From NCBI RefSeq assembly GCF_002979655.1, contig NZ_PCPG01000009.1:56409-120408 (forward strand): a stretch of DNA of 64,000 bases, read 5' to 3'. Shown here in pieces: positions 18,178-26,533 of the stretch. Made by a program: the position numbers and the translations under genes. The DNA comes from Microbacterium sp. MYb45 (GTDB taxonomy: Bacteria > Actinomycetota > Actinomycetes > Actinomycetales > Microbacteriaceae). The number at the start of each line of letters is the position of its first letter. Within the stretch, counting starts at the first letter, position 1. A model generated the notes under the pieces. That model was not told the DNA's origin, ran no database searches, and saw only the letters and a program-made list of their open reading frames with translations.

Positions 18178-18618
18178 ATGACGAACACCAAAGCCTCCTC
18201 CGCCGCCCCGTCGCTGGGACTCCTCGTCCTGCGCGTCGTGGTCGGTGCGATCTTCGCCGCGCACGGCGCGCAGAAGATCTTCGAGTTCACGCTCCCCGGA
18301 ACGATCGGCAGCTTCGCGGGCATGGGGATCCCCCTCCCCGAGATCGCGGCGCCGGTCGTCGCATTCGTCGAACTCGTCGGCGGACTGCTGCTGATGCTCG
18401 GGCTCTTCACGCGCCCGGTCGGCATCCTGCTGGCGGTCGACATGATCGTCGCGCTCGTCGCCGTGCACCTGCCTGCCGGGCTCTGGGTCGGAGAGGGCGG
18501 ATACGAGTTCGTCGCCGTCCTCGGCGCCGCGGCGCTGGCGCTCGCGTTCACCGGTGCCGGGCGGTTCTCGGTCGACGGTGCATTCCTGCGCGGTCGAGCC
18601 CCGGCCTGGCTCGCCTGA
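18178..18618 (+). CDS. DoxX-family membrane protein
   Basis: A 146-residue protein with four helices. LGLLVLRVVVGAIFAAHGAQKIFEF is the DoxX opening, followed by FAGMGIPLPEIAAPVVAFVELVGGLLLMLGLFTR, where glutamate and glycines are conserved in the family. Members are linked to redox or thiol stress in actinobacteria (family knowledge). The start at 18178 follows GAAGGAAG. The gene lies 123 bases after the aldolase gene and ends in a strong hairpin, so it may be its own transcript. Confidence 0.88.
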   Translation: MTNTKASSAAPSLGLLVLRVVVGAIFAAHGAQKIFEFTLPGTIGSFAGMGIPLPEIAAPVVAFVELVGGLLLMLGLFTRPVGILLAVDMIVALVAVHLPAGLWVGEGGYEFVAVLGAAALALAFTGAGRFSVDGAFLRGRAPAWLA

Positions 18619-18633
18619 CCGGAGAGCAGTGAC

Positions 18634-18668
18634 ACGGATGCCGCGGGGTGGACCCCCGCGGCATCCGT
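18634..18668 (+). terminator. strong hairpin after doxX-type gene
   Basis: ACGGATGCCGCGGGG (18634-18648) and its exact complement (18654-18668) form a 15-bp stem with a 5-base loop. A second small hairpin, CGTATCC/GGATACG (18669-18685), follows directly. There is no T-run, which is common for high-GC terminators. Confidence 0.7.
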
Positions 18669-18736
18669 CGTATCCGGGGGATACGTGCGTTCTCCGGGGT
18701 GAGAAGACACGATAAGGTTGCGTAACCATTTCATTC

Positions 18737-18782
18737 TTGACACCGCTGTGAATGCGGAGTTATGGTGATGAAACCGATTTCA
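18737..18782 (+). promoter_or_regulatory. promoter and LacI-type operator of the carbohydrate ABC locus
   Basis: TTGACA (18737-18742) and TATGGT (18761-18766) are 18 bases apart. TGAAACCGATTTCA (18769-18782) follows immediately and differs by one base from the perfect palindrome upstream of the kinase gene at 24954. The position at the start point suits repression by the LacI protein encoded at 23898. Confidence 0.75.
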
Positions 18783-18845
18783 CGCAGACCCGGCGAGAAC
18801 TCGGATGCACCGTCGCATAGAACTTGCTGCCCAAAGGAGTGAACA

Positions 18846-20138
18846 GTGAAGTCGAACCACGCACACCCGTCCCGCCGCGCACGCGCGCTGCGGATCACCG
18901 GCCTCGTCGCCGCCGCGACCATCGCCCTGGCCGGATGCGCCGCCGGCGACGACTCGTCGGATGCCGGAAGCGCCGGGGGAGAGCTCACGTTCTCCAACTG
19001 GCAGTTCCTCGAAGACGGCAAGGGCCCGATCATCTGGGACGCCGTCAAGGGCTACACCGGCCCCGACGACAACATCGAGCTGACCAAGGTCGAGATCCCG
19101 TTCGCGAACTACGCCGACAAGCTCAGCACCGAGCTGGGTGCCGGCGGCGGCCCCGACGTGATGGTCCTCCAGGACAGCCAGTTCGCCTCGCTCGTCGACG
19201 CCGGCGTGCTCGAGCCGCTCGACGACATCGCCGATGAGCTCGGCGACACGCTCAACAACACGAACGAGGCCGGAGTCTTCGACGGCGGGCAGTACGGCTT
19301 CAACTGGGAGCGCCCGACCTACAGCACCGTCATCTACAACAAGGACATCTTCGCCGAGCTGGGGCTGGAGGTCCCGACGACGTTCGACGAGTTCCTCACC
19401 ACGGCGAAGACGATCAAGGACGAGCTGGGCATCTCCGGCTGGGCCGGCCGTCACCAGACCGCCGAGATCGACGGCTGGACGCTGGAGATGGCGAACTGGA
19501 TCTACGGATTCGGCGGCGAGCTCAGCGACGGGAAGAAGCTGACCATCGACAAGGCCGAGAACGTCGAGGCCGTCGAGGCGTTCCTCGAGACGTTCGCCTC
19601 GGGCGTCGCCCCCATCGGCGACGACGCGTCGACCTTCCGTGCGAAGTTCGGCCAGGGCCAGGTCGGGATGCTGTTCGAGAACTCCGGTGTCGCGACGACC
19701 ATCACGAGCAACCCGGACAACGCCGTGAACGGACAGAACATGGGCGCGGCTCCGCTGCCGCTCGCGAACCCCGGCTCGAACTCGCAGCTGATCATCGCCG
19801 TCAACGCGAACAGCGACAACAAGGAGGCCGCCAAGGACTTCGTGCGCTGGGTGCTCGGAGAGGAGGGGCAGACCGCCATCCGTGCCGGCCTCGGCGCCTC
19901 CGCCATGGCCACCGACGTCGAGCCGGACGCTGCCTTCCTCGAGGCCAACCCGTGGGCGACGCAGTTCCTCGAGGCCGCCAAGACCTCGAAGTCGACCCTC
20001 GTCGAGGGCTTCGAGACCGAGAGCAAGGTCGTCTGGCGCGAGGTCCTCACCGCGGTCGAAGACCTGCGGGTCAACGGCGGCGACGTGAAGGCGAAGCTGG
20101 CCGAGGTTCAGGAGAACCTCGAAGCCGAACTCGGCTGA
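18846..20138 (+). CDS. ABC transporter sugar-binding lipoprotein
   Basis: A 430-residue family 1 extracellular solute-binding protein. The signal ends in lipobox LAGC (cysteine about residue 32). ELTFSNWQFLEDGKGP opens the first lobe, and GLEVPTTFDEFLTTAKTIKDELG and NPGSNSQLIIAVNANSDNKEAAKDFVRWVLG are typical of carbohydrate binders. It captures a sugar or derivative for the two permeases downstream. The start is GTG with AAAGGAG upstream. A 14-bp stem after the gene probably sets its higher expression. Confidence 0.92.
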   Translation: MKSNHAHPSRRARALRITGLVAAATIALAGCAAGDDSSDAGSAGGELTFSNWQFLEDGKGPIIWDAVKGYTGPDDNIELTKVEIPFANYADKLSTELGAGGGPDVMVLQDSQFASLVDAGVLEPLDDIADELGDTLNNTNEAGVFDGGQYGFNWERPTYSTVIYNKDIFAELGLEVPTTFDEFLTTAKTIKDELGISGWAGRHQTAEIDGWTLEMANWIYGFGGELSDGKKLTIDKAENVEAVEAFLETFASGVAPIGDDASTFRAKFGQGQVGMLFENSGVATTITSNPDNAVNGQNMGAAPLPLANPGSNSQLIIAVNANSDNKEAAKDFVRWVLGEEGQTAIRAGLGASAMATDVEPDAAFLEANPWATQFLEAAKTSKSTLVEGFETESKVVWREVLTAVEDLRVNGGDVKAKLAEVQENLEAELG

Positions 20139-20143
20139 GCACC

Positions 20144-20181
20144 CCGAGGGGCGGGCGTGACCCCCGCCGCCCGCCCCTCGG
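20144..20181 (+). other. intercistronic stem-loop after the binding-protein gene
   Basis: CCGAGGGGCGGGCG (20144-20157) pairs perfectly with its complement at 20168-20181 around a 10-base loop. No T-run follows, and the permease genes continue in the same direction. A partial terminator or mRNA-stabilising stem is likely. Confidence 0.6.
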
Positions 20182-20214
20182 CCATCCCCGCGACACGCGA
20201 AAGGACACCCGGCC

Positions 20215-21180
20215 ATGGCCACCCCCACGCTCGAGGCGCGACCCACGACGCCCTCAGCTTCGCCGCCACGGCGACGCCGCGACACCGGCGCGATCGGACG
20301 CTTCATCGAGCGCAACGGCGCCTACCTCTTCCTCTTCCCGGCGATCGCGTACCTGGCGGTCTTCACGGTCTTCCCCCTGATCCGCGGCGTGCTGCTGTCG
20401 TTCACGGCGACCAAGCTGGTCAACCCCGCCGGGGGACGGCCGGTCGGCATGGAGAACTACGAGTACCTGCTGTCGAGCGACAAGTTCTGGTCGTCCGTCA
20501 TCACGACCCTCCTCTACACGCTCTTCACGGTGGTCTTCTCGGTCGGCATCGGAACCGCCGGAGCGCTGCTGCTCAACACCGCCTTCAAGGGGCGCGGCAT
20601 CATCCGTGCCATCGCGACGATCCCGTGGGCCGTGCCGACAGTGGCCGCCGCCCTCATCTTCGTCTGGATCTACAACAACGAGCAGGGCATCCTGAACCGC
20701 ACCACCGCAGCTCTCGGCCTCGGTGAGCACGGCTGGCTCGTCGATCCGAAGTACGGGCTGTTCGCGGTGACGCTCGCGACGGTCTGGAAGCTCACGCCGC
20801 TCGTGATGCTGGTCATGCTCAGCGCCCTGCAGAGCGTGCCGCACGAGCTCCGCGAAGCGACCTGGGTCGACGGCGCCACCCGCTTCCAGTCCTTCCGCGC
20901 GGTCACCCTGCCCCACATCATGCCGACCGTGCGCGTCATCACGCTGCTCATGACGATCTGGTCGATCCGACGCTTCGAGATCATCTTCCTGATCACCGGT
21001 GGGGGACCGCTCGACGTCACCAACACGCTCGTCGTGAACGTCTACCGCACCGCGTTCCAGGATCAGAACCTCGGACGCGCCGCGGCCATCGGCGCCCTCG
21101 GCCTGGTGCTGTCGCTGCTGGTCACCGTCGTCTACTTCATCGTCGAGCAGATCCAAGAACGTCAGGAGAGCCAGCGATGA
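20215..21180 (+). CDS. ABC transporter permease, MalF/UgpA type
   Basis: A 321-residue protein with six helices. The EAA loop that contacts the ATPase reads ELREATWVDGATRFQSFRAVTLPHI (about residues 218-242). The N-terminus is a proline-rich cytoplasmic tail. It pairs with the next permease, and the ATG of that gene overlaps its stop. No ATPase gene lies in the locus, so a shared MsiK-like ATPase from elsewhere must energise it (inference). Confidence 0.93.
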   Translation: MATPTLEARPTTPSASPPRRRRDTGAIGRFIERNGAYLFLFPAIAYLAVFTVFPLIRGVLLSFTATKLVNPAGGRPVGMENYEYLLSSDKFWSSVITTLLYTLFTVVFSVGIGTAGALLLNTAFKGRGIIRAIATIPWAVPTVAAALIFVWIYNNEQGILNRTTAALGLGEHGWLVDPKYGLFAVTLATVWKLTPLVMLVMLSALQSVPHELREATWVDGATRFQSFRAVTLPHIMPTVRVITLLMTIWSIRRFEIIFLITGGGPLDVTNTLVVNVYRTAFQDQNLGRAAAIGALGLVLSLLVTVVYFIVEQIQERQESQR

Positions 21181-22049
21181 CCACCGTGCGCATCCCCACC
21201 GATCTTCCGCGTCGCCGCGGGATCGGCGCCAAGTTCGGCAGCCTCGGCAAGGCCGTCCTCATCACGCTGCTCGTCGTCTTCGCCGGATTCCCGGTGTACT
21301 GGATGCTGGCGACCTCGCTCGGCACCGAAGCTTCGCTCTACGGTGGCAGCCAGCCGCTGCTCCCCGAGGTGCAGAACATCGGCCAGTGGGGCGGCTTCCT
21401 CTCCGACATCCCGATCCTGCGCTGGCTCGGCAACTCGTTCGTGATCGCCGCCGGCACCACGATCCTCAGCCTCGTGCTGGCGACCATGGCCGCCTATGCG
21501 CTCAGCCGGTACAAGTTCCACGGCCGCGGCGTCGCCGGCTTCATCTTCTTCAGCACGCAGATGCTGCCGGAGGCGCTGATCATCGTCCCGCTGTACGCGA
21601 TCTTCGCCGGCGCCGGGCTGCTCAACAGCCACTGGGGGCTCGTCCTCGCCGACACCGCGTTCGTGATGCCGGTGAGCATGTTCATCATCAAGAGCGGCAT
21701 CGACAAGATCCCGTACGAGATCGAGGAGTCGGCCCGCATCGACGGCTGCTCGCGCCTGCGCATCCTCACCACGATCGTCCTGCCGTTGATCATGCCGAGC
21801 GTCGCGGCCGCGGCCGTCATCGCGTTCTTCGACGGCTGGAACGAGTTCATGTTCGCGAACACCTTCATCTCGTCGTCCGACCTGTGGCCGGCATCCGTGG
21901 GGCTGTCGTCGTTCCTCGGGCAGTTCTACACGCCGATGAACATCGTCATGTTGTGCGCGCTGCTGTTCGCGCTGCCCGCGATCATCTTCTTCCTGTGGGC
22001 GCAGCGCGGCATCGTGTCCGGGCTCACCGCGGGATCCGTCAAGGGCTGA
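21177..22049 (+). CDS. ABC transporter permease, MalG/UgpE type
   Basis: A 290-residue protein with six helices. The EAA loop is EIEESARIDGCSRLRILTTIVLPLI (about residues 182-206). It starts at an ATG overlapping the previous stop (ATGA). It forms the second half of the membrane channel. The SDR gene follows after 27 bases. Confidence 0.93.
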   Translation: MTTVRIPTDLPRRRGIGAKFGSLGKAVLITLLVVFAGFPVYWMLATSLGTEASLYGGSQPLLPEVQNIGQWGGFLSDIPILRWLGNSFVIAAGTTILSLVLATMAAYALSRYKFHGRGVAGFIFFSTQMLPEALIIVPLYAIFAGAGLLNSHWGLVLADTAFVMPVSMFIIKSGIDKIPYEIEESARIDGCSRLRILTTIVLPLIMPSVAAAAVIAFFDGWNEFMFANTFISSSDLWPASVGLSSFLGQFYTPMNIVMLCALLFALPAIIFFLWAQRGIVSGLTAGSVKG

Positions 22050-22076
22050 CCGCCCTGCAATCTGGAGTATCGATAC

Positions 22077-22910
22077 ATGTCTGAAGGACTCGACCCGCTC
22101 TTCTCGGTGCGGGACAAGGTGGTCGTCGTGACCGGCGGCTTCGGCCAGATCGGAGCGGAGTTCGTCCGCTCGCTGCACCAGCGGGGCGCGCGCGTCGCCG
22201 TGACCTCTCGCAGCGAGGTGGCCGATCCCGCCGCGCGTCTCGGCATCGACGACCCGGATGGGCGCCTGCTCGCCGTGGCGATGGACATCACCGACCAGGC
22301 CAGCGTGGACGCAGGGCTCGACCATGTCGCCGCGACCTGGGGTGTGCCGACCGTCGTCGTCAACAACGCCGGACTCGACACGCAGCCCAGCGCGCCGCCG
22401 GAGGTCTCCGGGCCGTTCGAGGAGTTCCCGGTCGACGTGTTCCGCGAGGTCGTCGACACCAACCTCGTCGGCACGTTCCTCGTGACGCAGGCGGCGGGTC
22501 GGCGGATGCGCGATGCCGGCGTCGGCGGCTCGATCGTCAATGTGGGATCCATCTACGGGATGGTGTCGCCCGTGCAGGACATCTACGCCTACAAGGCCGA
22601 GGACACGGGCATCCCCTTCATCAAGCCGGTCGCGTACTCGGCGGCGAAGTCGGGGCTCTACAACCTCACCCGCTACTGCGCCACGTACTGGGGGCGCGCG
22701 GGCATCCGCGTCAACACGCTCACGCCCTCGGGCGTCCGCCGGGACACGCAGGATGCGAAGTTCCAGGCGAACTACATCGCCCGGATGCCGATCGGCCGCA
22801 TGGCCGAGGCCGACGAGTACAACGGCGCGCTGGTCTTCCTCGCGTCCGACGCCTCGACGTACATGACCGGCTCCAACCTCGTGGTCGACGGCGGGTGGAC
22901 CGCGTGGTGA
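22077..22910 (+). CDS. SDR oxidoreductase resembling PtmA-type enzymes
   Basis: A 277-residue short-chain dehydrogenase. The nucleotide fold VVVTGGFGQIGAEFV and NNAG motif are present. The catalytic Ser lies in NVGSIYGMVSP and the YxxxK in YSAAKSGLYNLTRY. Between them sits an insertion (DIYAYKAEDTGIPFIKPVA) typical of SDRs found with nonulosonic-acid or 2-keto sugar genes such as PtmA (family recall). It should oxidise or reduce a polyol or sugar acid with NAD(P). Its TGA overlaps the GTG of the lyase gene. Confidence 0.88.
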   Translation: MSEGLDPLFSVRDKVVVVTGGFGQIGAEFVRSLHQRGARVAVTSRSEVADPAARLGIDDPDGRLLAVAMDITDQASVDAGLDHVAATWGVPTVVVNNAGLDTQPSAPPEVSGPFEEFPVDVFREVVDTNLVGTFLVTQAAGRRMRDAGVGGSIVNVGSIYGMVSPVQDIYAYKAEDTGIPFIKPVAYSAAKSGLYNLTRYCATYWGRAGIRVNTLTPSGVRRDTQDAKFQANYIARMPIGRMAEADEYNGALVFLASDASTYMTGSNLVVDGGWTAW

Positions 22911-23830
22911 GTGATCTGCTCGGCACGCGCCTGTTCACGGCGGCGGTCACCCCGATGCGCGGCGACGAGAGCGTCGATCACGGCGCGCTCGCGACCATGC
23001 TCGACACCGACATCCGGCGCGGCGTCGAGGGCCTCTACATCTGCGGGTCGTCCGGCGAGGGCGTGCTGCTCTCCGAGGCCGAGCGCATCGCGGTGGCCGA
23101 GACCGCGGTCACGGCTGCCGCGGGGCGCGTGCCCGTGGTCTCCCACGTCGGCGCGATGTCGACGGGGGAGGCGGTGCGCATCGCCGCCGCAGCGAAAGAC
23201 ACGGGTGTCGCAGCGATCTCCATGATCCCGCCGCTGTACTACGGCTATTCGACAGCAGATGTGGTGCGGCACCTCCGCACCGTGATCGACGCGGTCGAAC
23301 TGCCCTTCATCCTCTACAACATCCCGCAGTTCACGGGGCGCGACATCTCCGAGGGCGGCTTCGACGAGCTGCTCGCGCTGCCCCAGGTGATCGGCGTCAA
23401 GCACACCTCGCGCAACCTGTACGGGGCCGAGCGGATCCTCCGCCGCTACCCGCACCTGACCCTGATCAACGGCTTCGACGAGTTCTATCTGCCGGCGCTG
23501 TCGATCGGCGCACGCGGGGCGATCGGCACCACCGTGAGCCTGCAGATCGAGCTCTTCCTGTCGCTGCGTCGACGATTCGACGCCGGCGACCTCGCCGGAG
23601 CGCGTGCCGTGCAGGTGCGCATCAACGACACGGTCGAGGGCATGGTCGAGGTCGGCGTGTTCGGCGCGGCCAAGTACCTCGGCGGCAAGCTGTCGGTACC
23701 GCTCGGCGACTGCCGCTCCCCGCTCCCGGCGCTCGACGACGACGGTCGTGCGCGCCTGGATGCGGTCTTCGCGCGCCTACAGGAGAACATCGCGATCACC
23801 GCCGAGGAGGACGCCCGCGACGTCTCGTGA
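22907..23830 (+). CDS. N-acetylneuraminate-lyase-like aldolase (DapA superfamily)
   Basis: A 307-residue TIM-barrel protein. GSSGEGVLLSEAER is the carboxylate loop, LYNIPQFTG carries the catalytic tyrosine and GVKHTSRNLYGAERI the Schiff-base lysine. NGFDEFYLPALSIGARGAIGTTVS and the late MVEVGVFGAAKYLGG resemble N-acetylneuraminate lyase more than DapA. The expected reaction is cleavage of a 2-keto-3-deoxy sugar acid to pyruvate and an aldehyde or sugar; the true substrate is unknown. GTG at 22907 overlaps the SDR stop. Confidence 0.86.
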   Translation: MSDLLGTRLFTAAVTPMRGDESVDHGALATMLDTDIRRGVEGLYICGSSGEGVLLSEAERIAVAETAVTAAAGRVPVVSHVGAMSTGEAVRIAAAAKDTGVAAISMIPPLYYGYSTADVVRHLRTVIDAVELPFILYNIPQFTGRDISEGGFDELLALPQVIGVKHTSRNLYGAERILRRYPHLTLINGFDEFYLPALSIGARGAIGTTVSLQIELFLSLRRRFDAGDLAGARAVQVRINDTVEGMVEVGVFGAAKYLGGKLSVPLGDCRSPLPALDDDGRARLDAVFARLQENIAITAEEDARDVS

Positions 23831-23897
23831 TGGGGGATCGCGAGCGTCGTCCGGAGAGGCCGGTAGGGTGAAGCATCCGGGCAGCAGAGGGCGGGAA

Positions 23898-24887
23898 ATG
23901 ACCACGATCTACGACGTCGCGAGGCGCGCAGGCGTCTCGCCGGCGACGGTCTCGCGGGTGTTCAACGGCACCAGGGTCTCGCCCGAGAAGATCGAAGCCG
24001 TGCGCGCCGCGGCGGAAGAGCTGAACTTCACGCCGAACCGCGCCGCCCGCACGCTGCGCACCCAGACGTCCGAGGTCATCGCCCTCGTCATCCCCGACAT
24101 CGAGAACCCCTACTTCACGGAGATGGCCCGTGGCGTCGAGGATGTGGCCTCCGAGGCCGGTTACTCGGTGGTGCTCTGCAACTCCGACTCGCAGACCGAG
24201 AAGGAGGCGACGTACCTGCAGATCGCGATCGCCGAGCACATGTCCGGCGTCATCATCGCGGCGGCGTCGAAGGCGACGGATCTCGACAGCATCCTCTCCA
24301 CCGGCCGACCGGTGGTGGCGGTCGACCGCGCCACCCGTCACGAGCTCGATCTCGTCGTCATGGCGAACCGAGAGGCGGGCGTCGCGGCGACCGAGTCCCT
24401 GATCGCCGCCGGCCACCGACGAATCGCCTACATCGGTGGTCCGGAGGACATCGACACCGCTGCCGAACGCGCCGCGGGTTGGCGAGAGGCGCTCGCAGCG
24501 GCGGGACGCGATGCCGACATCGACGAGCTGCAACGGTTCGCGACGTTCCGTGTCGACGGTGCGCGTGCGGCGATGGAGGAATTGCTCGCCCTGCCCGACC
24601 CGCCGGACGCCGTCGTCGCCGGAAACAACCTCATCGGTGTCGGAGCGATCCAGGTGCTCACCGAACACGGACTCACCCCACCGGCAGTCGGGGTCGCGGT
24701 CGTCGGGTCGCTGCCCTTCACGACGCTCTCGCCGACCGCCGTCACGATGGTGCAGCTGCCCGCCCGCCACATGGGTGTGACGGCGGCGCGCATGCTCCTC
24801 GAGCGCATCGCCGGCGACACCCACCCTGCGCGCACGGTCGTGCTGCGGGGCGAGACCCGGCAGGCGACCGCGCGGCGTTCCGCGTAG
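23898..24887 (+). CDS. LacI-family transcriptional repressor
   Basis: A 329-residue repressor. TIYDVARRAGVSPATVSRVFNG is the LacI helix-turn-helix, and FTPNRAARTLRTQTSEVIALVIPDIENPYF contains the hinge and the first strand of the sugar-binding core. It lies within the carbohydrate locus, 67 bases after the aldolase gene. Operators TGAAAYCGATTTCA at 18769 and 24954 are its likely targets. The effector is unknown. The frame is open further upstream, but the helix-turn-helix fixes the ATG at 23898. Confidence 0.92.
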   Translation: MTTIYDVARRAGVSPATVSRVFNGTRVSPEKIEAVRAAAEELNFTPNRAARTLRTQTSEVIALVIPDIENPYFTEMARGVEDVASEAGYSVVLCNSDSQTEKEATYLQIAIAEHMSGVIIAAASKATDLDSILSTGRPVVAVDRATRHELDLVVMANREAGVAATESLIAAGHRRIAYIGGPEDIDTAAERAAGWREALAAAGRDADIDELQRFATFRVDGARAAMEELLALPDPPDAVVAGNNLIGVGAIQVLTEHGLTPPAVGVAVVGSLPFTTLSPTAVTMVQLPARHMGVTAARMLLERIAGDTHPARTVVLRGETRQATARRSA

Positions 24888-24945
24888 GGGTTCGCCCCGC
24901 ATCGCCTCGGTGATGGACGGTGCATGCGTAACCACGATCTCCTGC

Positions 24946-24975
24946 TTGCATCGTGAAATCGATTTCAGCTACGCT
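24946..24975 (+). promoter_or_regulatory. promoter with perfect LacI-type operator before the kinase gene
   Basis: TTGCAT (24946-24951) and TACGCT (24970-24975) form a plausible promoter. TGAAATCGATTTCA at 24954-24967 is a perfect 14-bp palindrome lying between the two boxes. The kinase ATG is 36 bases downstream of the palindrome. Confidence 0.75.
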
Positions 24976-25003
24976 TTCCTCAGGCGTGATCAAGGAGGAC
25001 ACC

Positions 25004-26533
25004 ATGCGATGCACCCTCGGGGTGGATGTCGGCACATCGAGCACCAAAGGCGTGCTCGTGGCGCCCGACGGAACCATCATCGCCACCACCACCCGCGAGC
25101 ACGACGTCTCCCGGCCGCACACCGGCTGGGTGGAGATGGATGCCTCGATCTGGTGGGACGAGTTCGTCGACATCGCCCGCGAACTGCTCGCCGCGCACCC
25201 CGATGCCGAGGTCGTCGCCGTCGGCGTCAGCGGGATGGGTCCCTGCATCCTGCTCGCCGACGAGAACGACCAGCCGGTCCGACCCGCGATCCTCTACGGC
25301 GTCGACACCCGGGCTTCCGCCCAGATCGAGAGGATCACCGCCGAGCTCGGCGTGGACGAGATCACCCGCATCGGAGGCTCGGTGCTCACGTCGCAGGCCG
25401 GCGGGCCGAAGATCGCCTGGATCGCGGAGGAGGAGCCGGCGGCCTGGGCGCGCGCCCGACGGCTGTTCATGCCCGCATCCTGGCTCGTCCGTCGGCTCAC
25501 CGGCGCGTACGTCTTCGACCATCAGTCCGCGAGCCAGGTCTCTCCCCTCTACGACATCGAGAGCGAGCGGTGGCACGCCCCGTTCTGGGGTCGCTACGCC
25601 ACCACGATCGTGCAGCCGCGCCTCGCGTGGGCCGGCGACATCGCCGGCACCGTCACCCTGCAGGCAGCCGAATCGACCGGAATCCCGGCAGGGACGCCCG
25701 TCATCACGGGCACGATCGACGCCTGGACCGAGGCCGTCAGCGTGGGCGCGCACGAGACCGCCGACCTGATGCTGATGTACGGGACGACGATGTTCATGGT
25801 CTTCACCAGCGCGGTGACGCCGGGGGAGCCCGCGCTGCGCACGCCGTCGATGTGGACCACGGCCGGCGCCTTCCCCGGCACCCGGAACCTCGCCGGAGGC
25901 CTCTCGACCTCCGGCGCGCTGACCGCGTGGCTCCGGGAGCTGACCGGTGCCGACTACCCGCAGCTCCTCGCCGAGGCGGAGGCAGCGGGGGTCGGCGCCC
26001 GGGGTGTGCTGATGCTCCCGTACTTCGCAGGAGAGCGCACCCCCATCCAGGACCCGGATGCGCGGGGCGTGATCGCCGGGCTGACGCTCGAGCACACCCG
26101 AGGCGATCTCTACCGAGCGGCGCTCGAGGCCACCGCATTGGGCGTGCGGCACAACGTCGAGACCATGCGGGCCGCCGGCGCCGACATCCGCCGGATCGTC
26201 GCGGTCGGCGGCGGTACGCAGGGGCGACTGTGGCTGCAGATCGTCTCCGACGTCACCGGTCTCGTGCAGGAGGTGCCGGAGACGACGATCGGTGCGAGCT
26301 ACGGGGCCGCCTTCCTCGCCGCGGTCGCCGTGGCAGCCGACGGTGAGGCGCCGCTCATCACCGACTGGAACCCCATCACGGAGCGCATCACCCCGAACGC
26401 CGAGCTGCGCACCGCCTACGACACCCTGTTCGACCGCTACGTGCGTCTGTACGACGGAACGAAGGGCGTCGTCCACGAACTCGCCGCCGAGCAGCGCGGC
26501 ACGTCATCCCACTCAACCCCGGAGGAATCATGA
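25004..26533 (+). CDS. FGGY-family carbohydrate kinase
   Basis: A 509-residue kinase of the xylulokinase/gluconokinase group. The N-terminal phosphate loop is LGVDVGTSSTKGVLV, and MLMYGTTMFM and VAVGGGTQGRLWLQIVSDVTG carry the second-lobe ATP motifs. It phosphorylates a sugar or polyol with ATP, with substrate unknown. AAGGAGG precedes the ATG. Its last codons overlap the start of the isomerase-like gene. It is probably repressed by the LacI protein through the palindrome upstream. Confidence 0.92.
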   Translation: MRCTLGVDVGTSSTKGVLVAPDGTIIATTTREHDVSRPHTGWVEMDASIWWDEFVDIARELLAAHPDAEVVAVGVSGMGPCILLADENDQPVRPAILYGVDTRASAQIERITAELGVDEITRIGGSVLTSQAGGPKIAWIAEEEPAAWARARRLFMPASWLVRRLTGAYVFDHQSASQVSPLYDIESERWHAPFWGRYATTIVQPRLAWAGDIAGTVTLQAAESTGIPAGTPVITGTIDAWTEAVSVGAHETADLMLMYGTTMFMVFTSAVTPGEPALRTPSMWTTAGAFPGTRNLAGGLSTSGALTAWLRELTGADYPQLLAEAEAAGVGARGVLMLPYFAGERTPIQDPDARGVIAGLTLEHTRGDLYRAALEATALGVRHNVETMRAAGADIRRIVAVGGGTQGRLWLQIVSDVTGLVQEVPETTIGASYGAAFLAAVAVAADGEAPLITDWNPITERITPNAELRTAYDTLFDRYVRLYDGTKGVVHELAAEQRGTSSHSTPEES

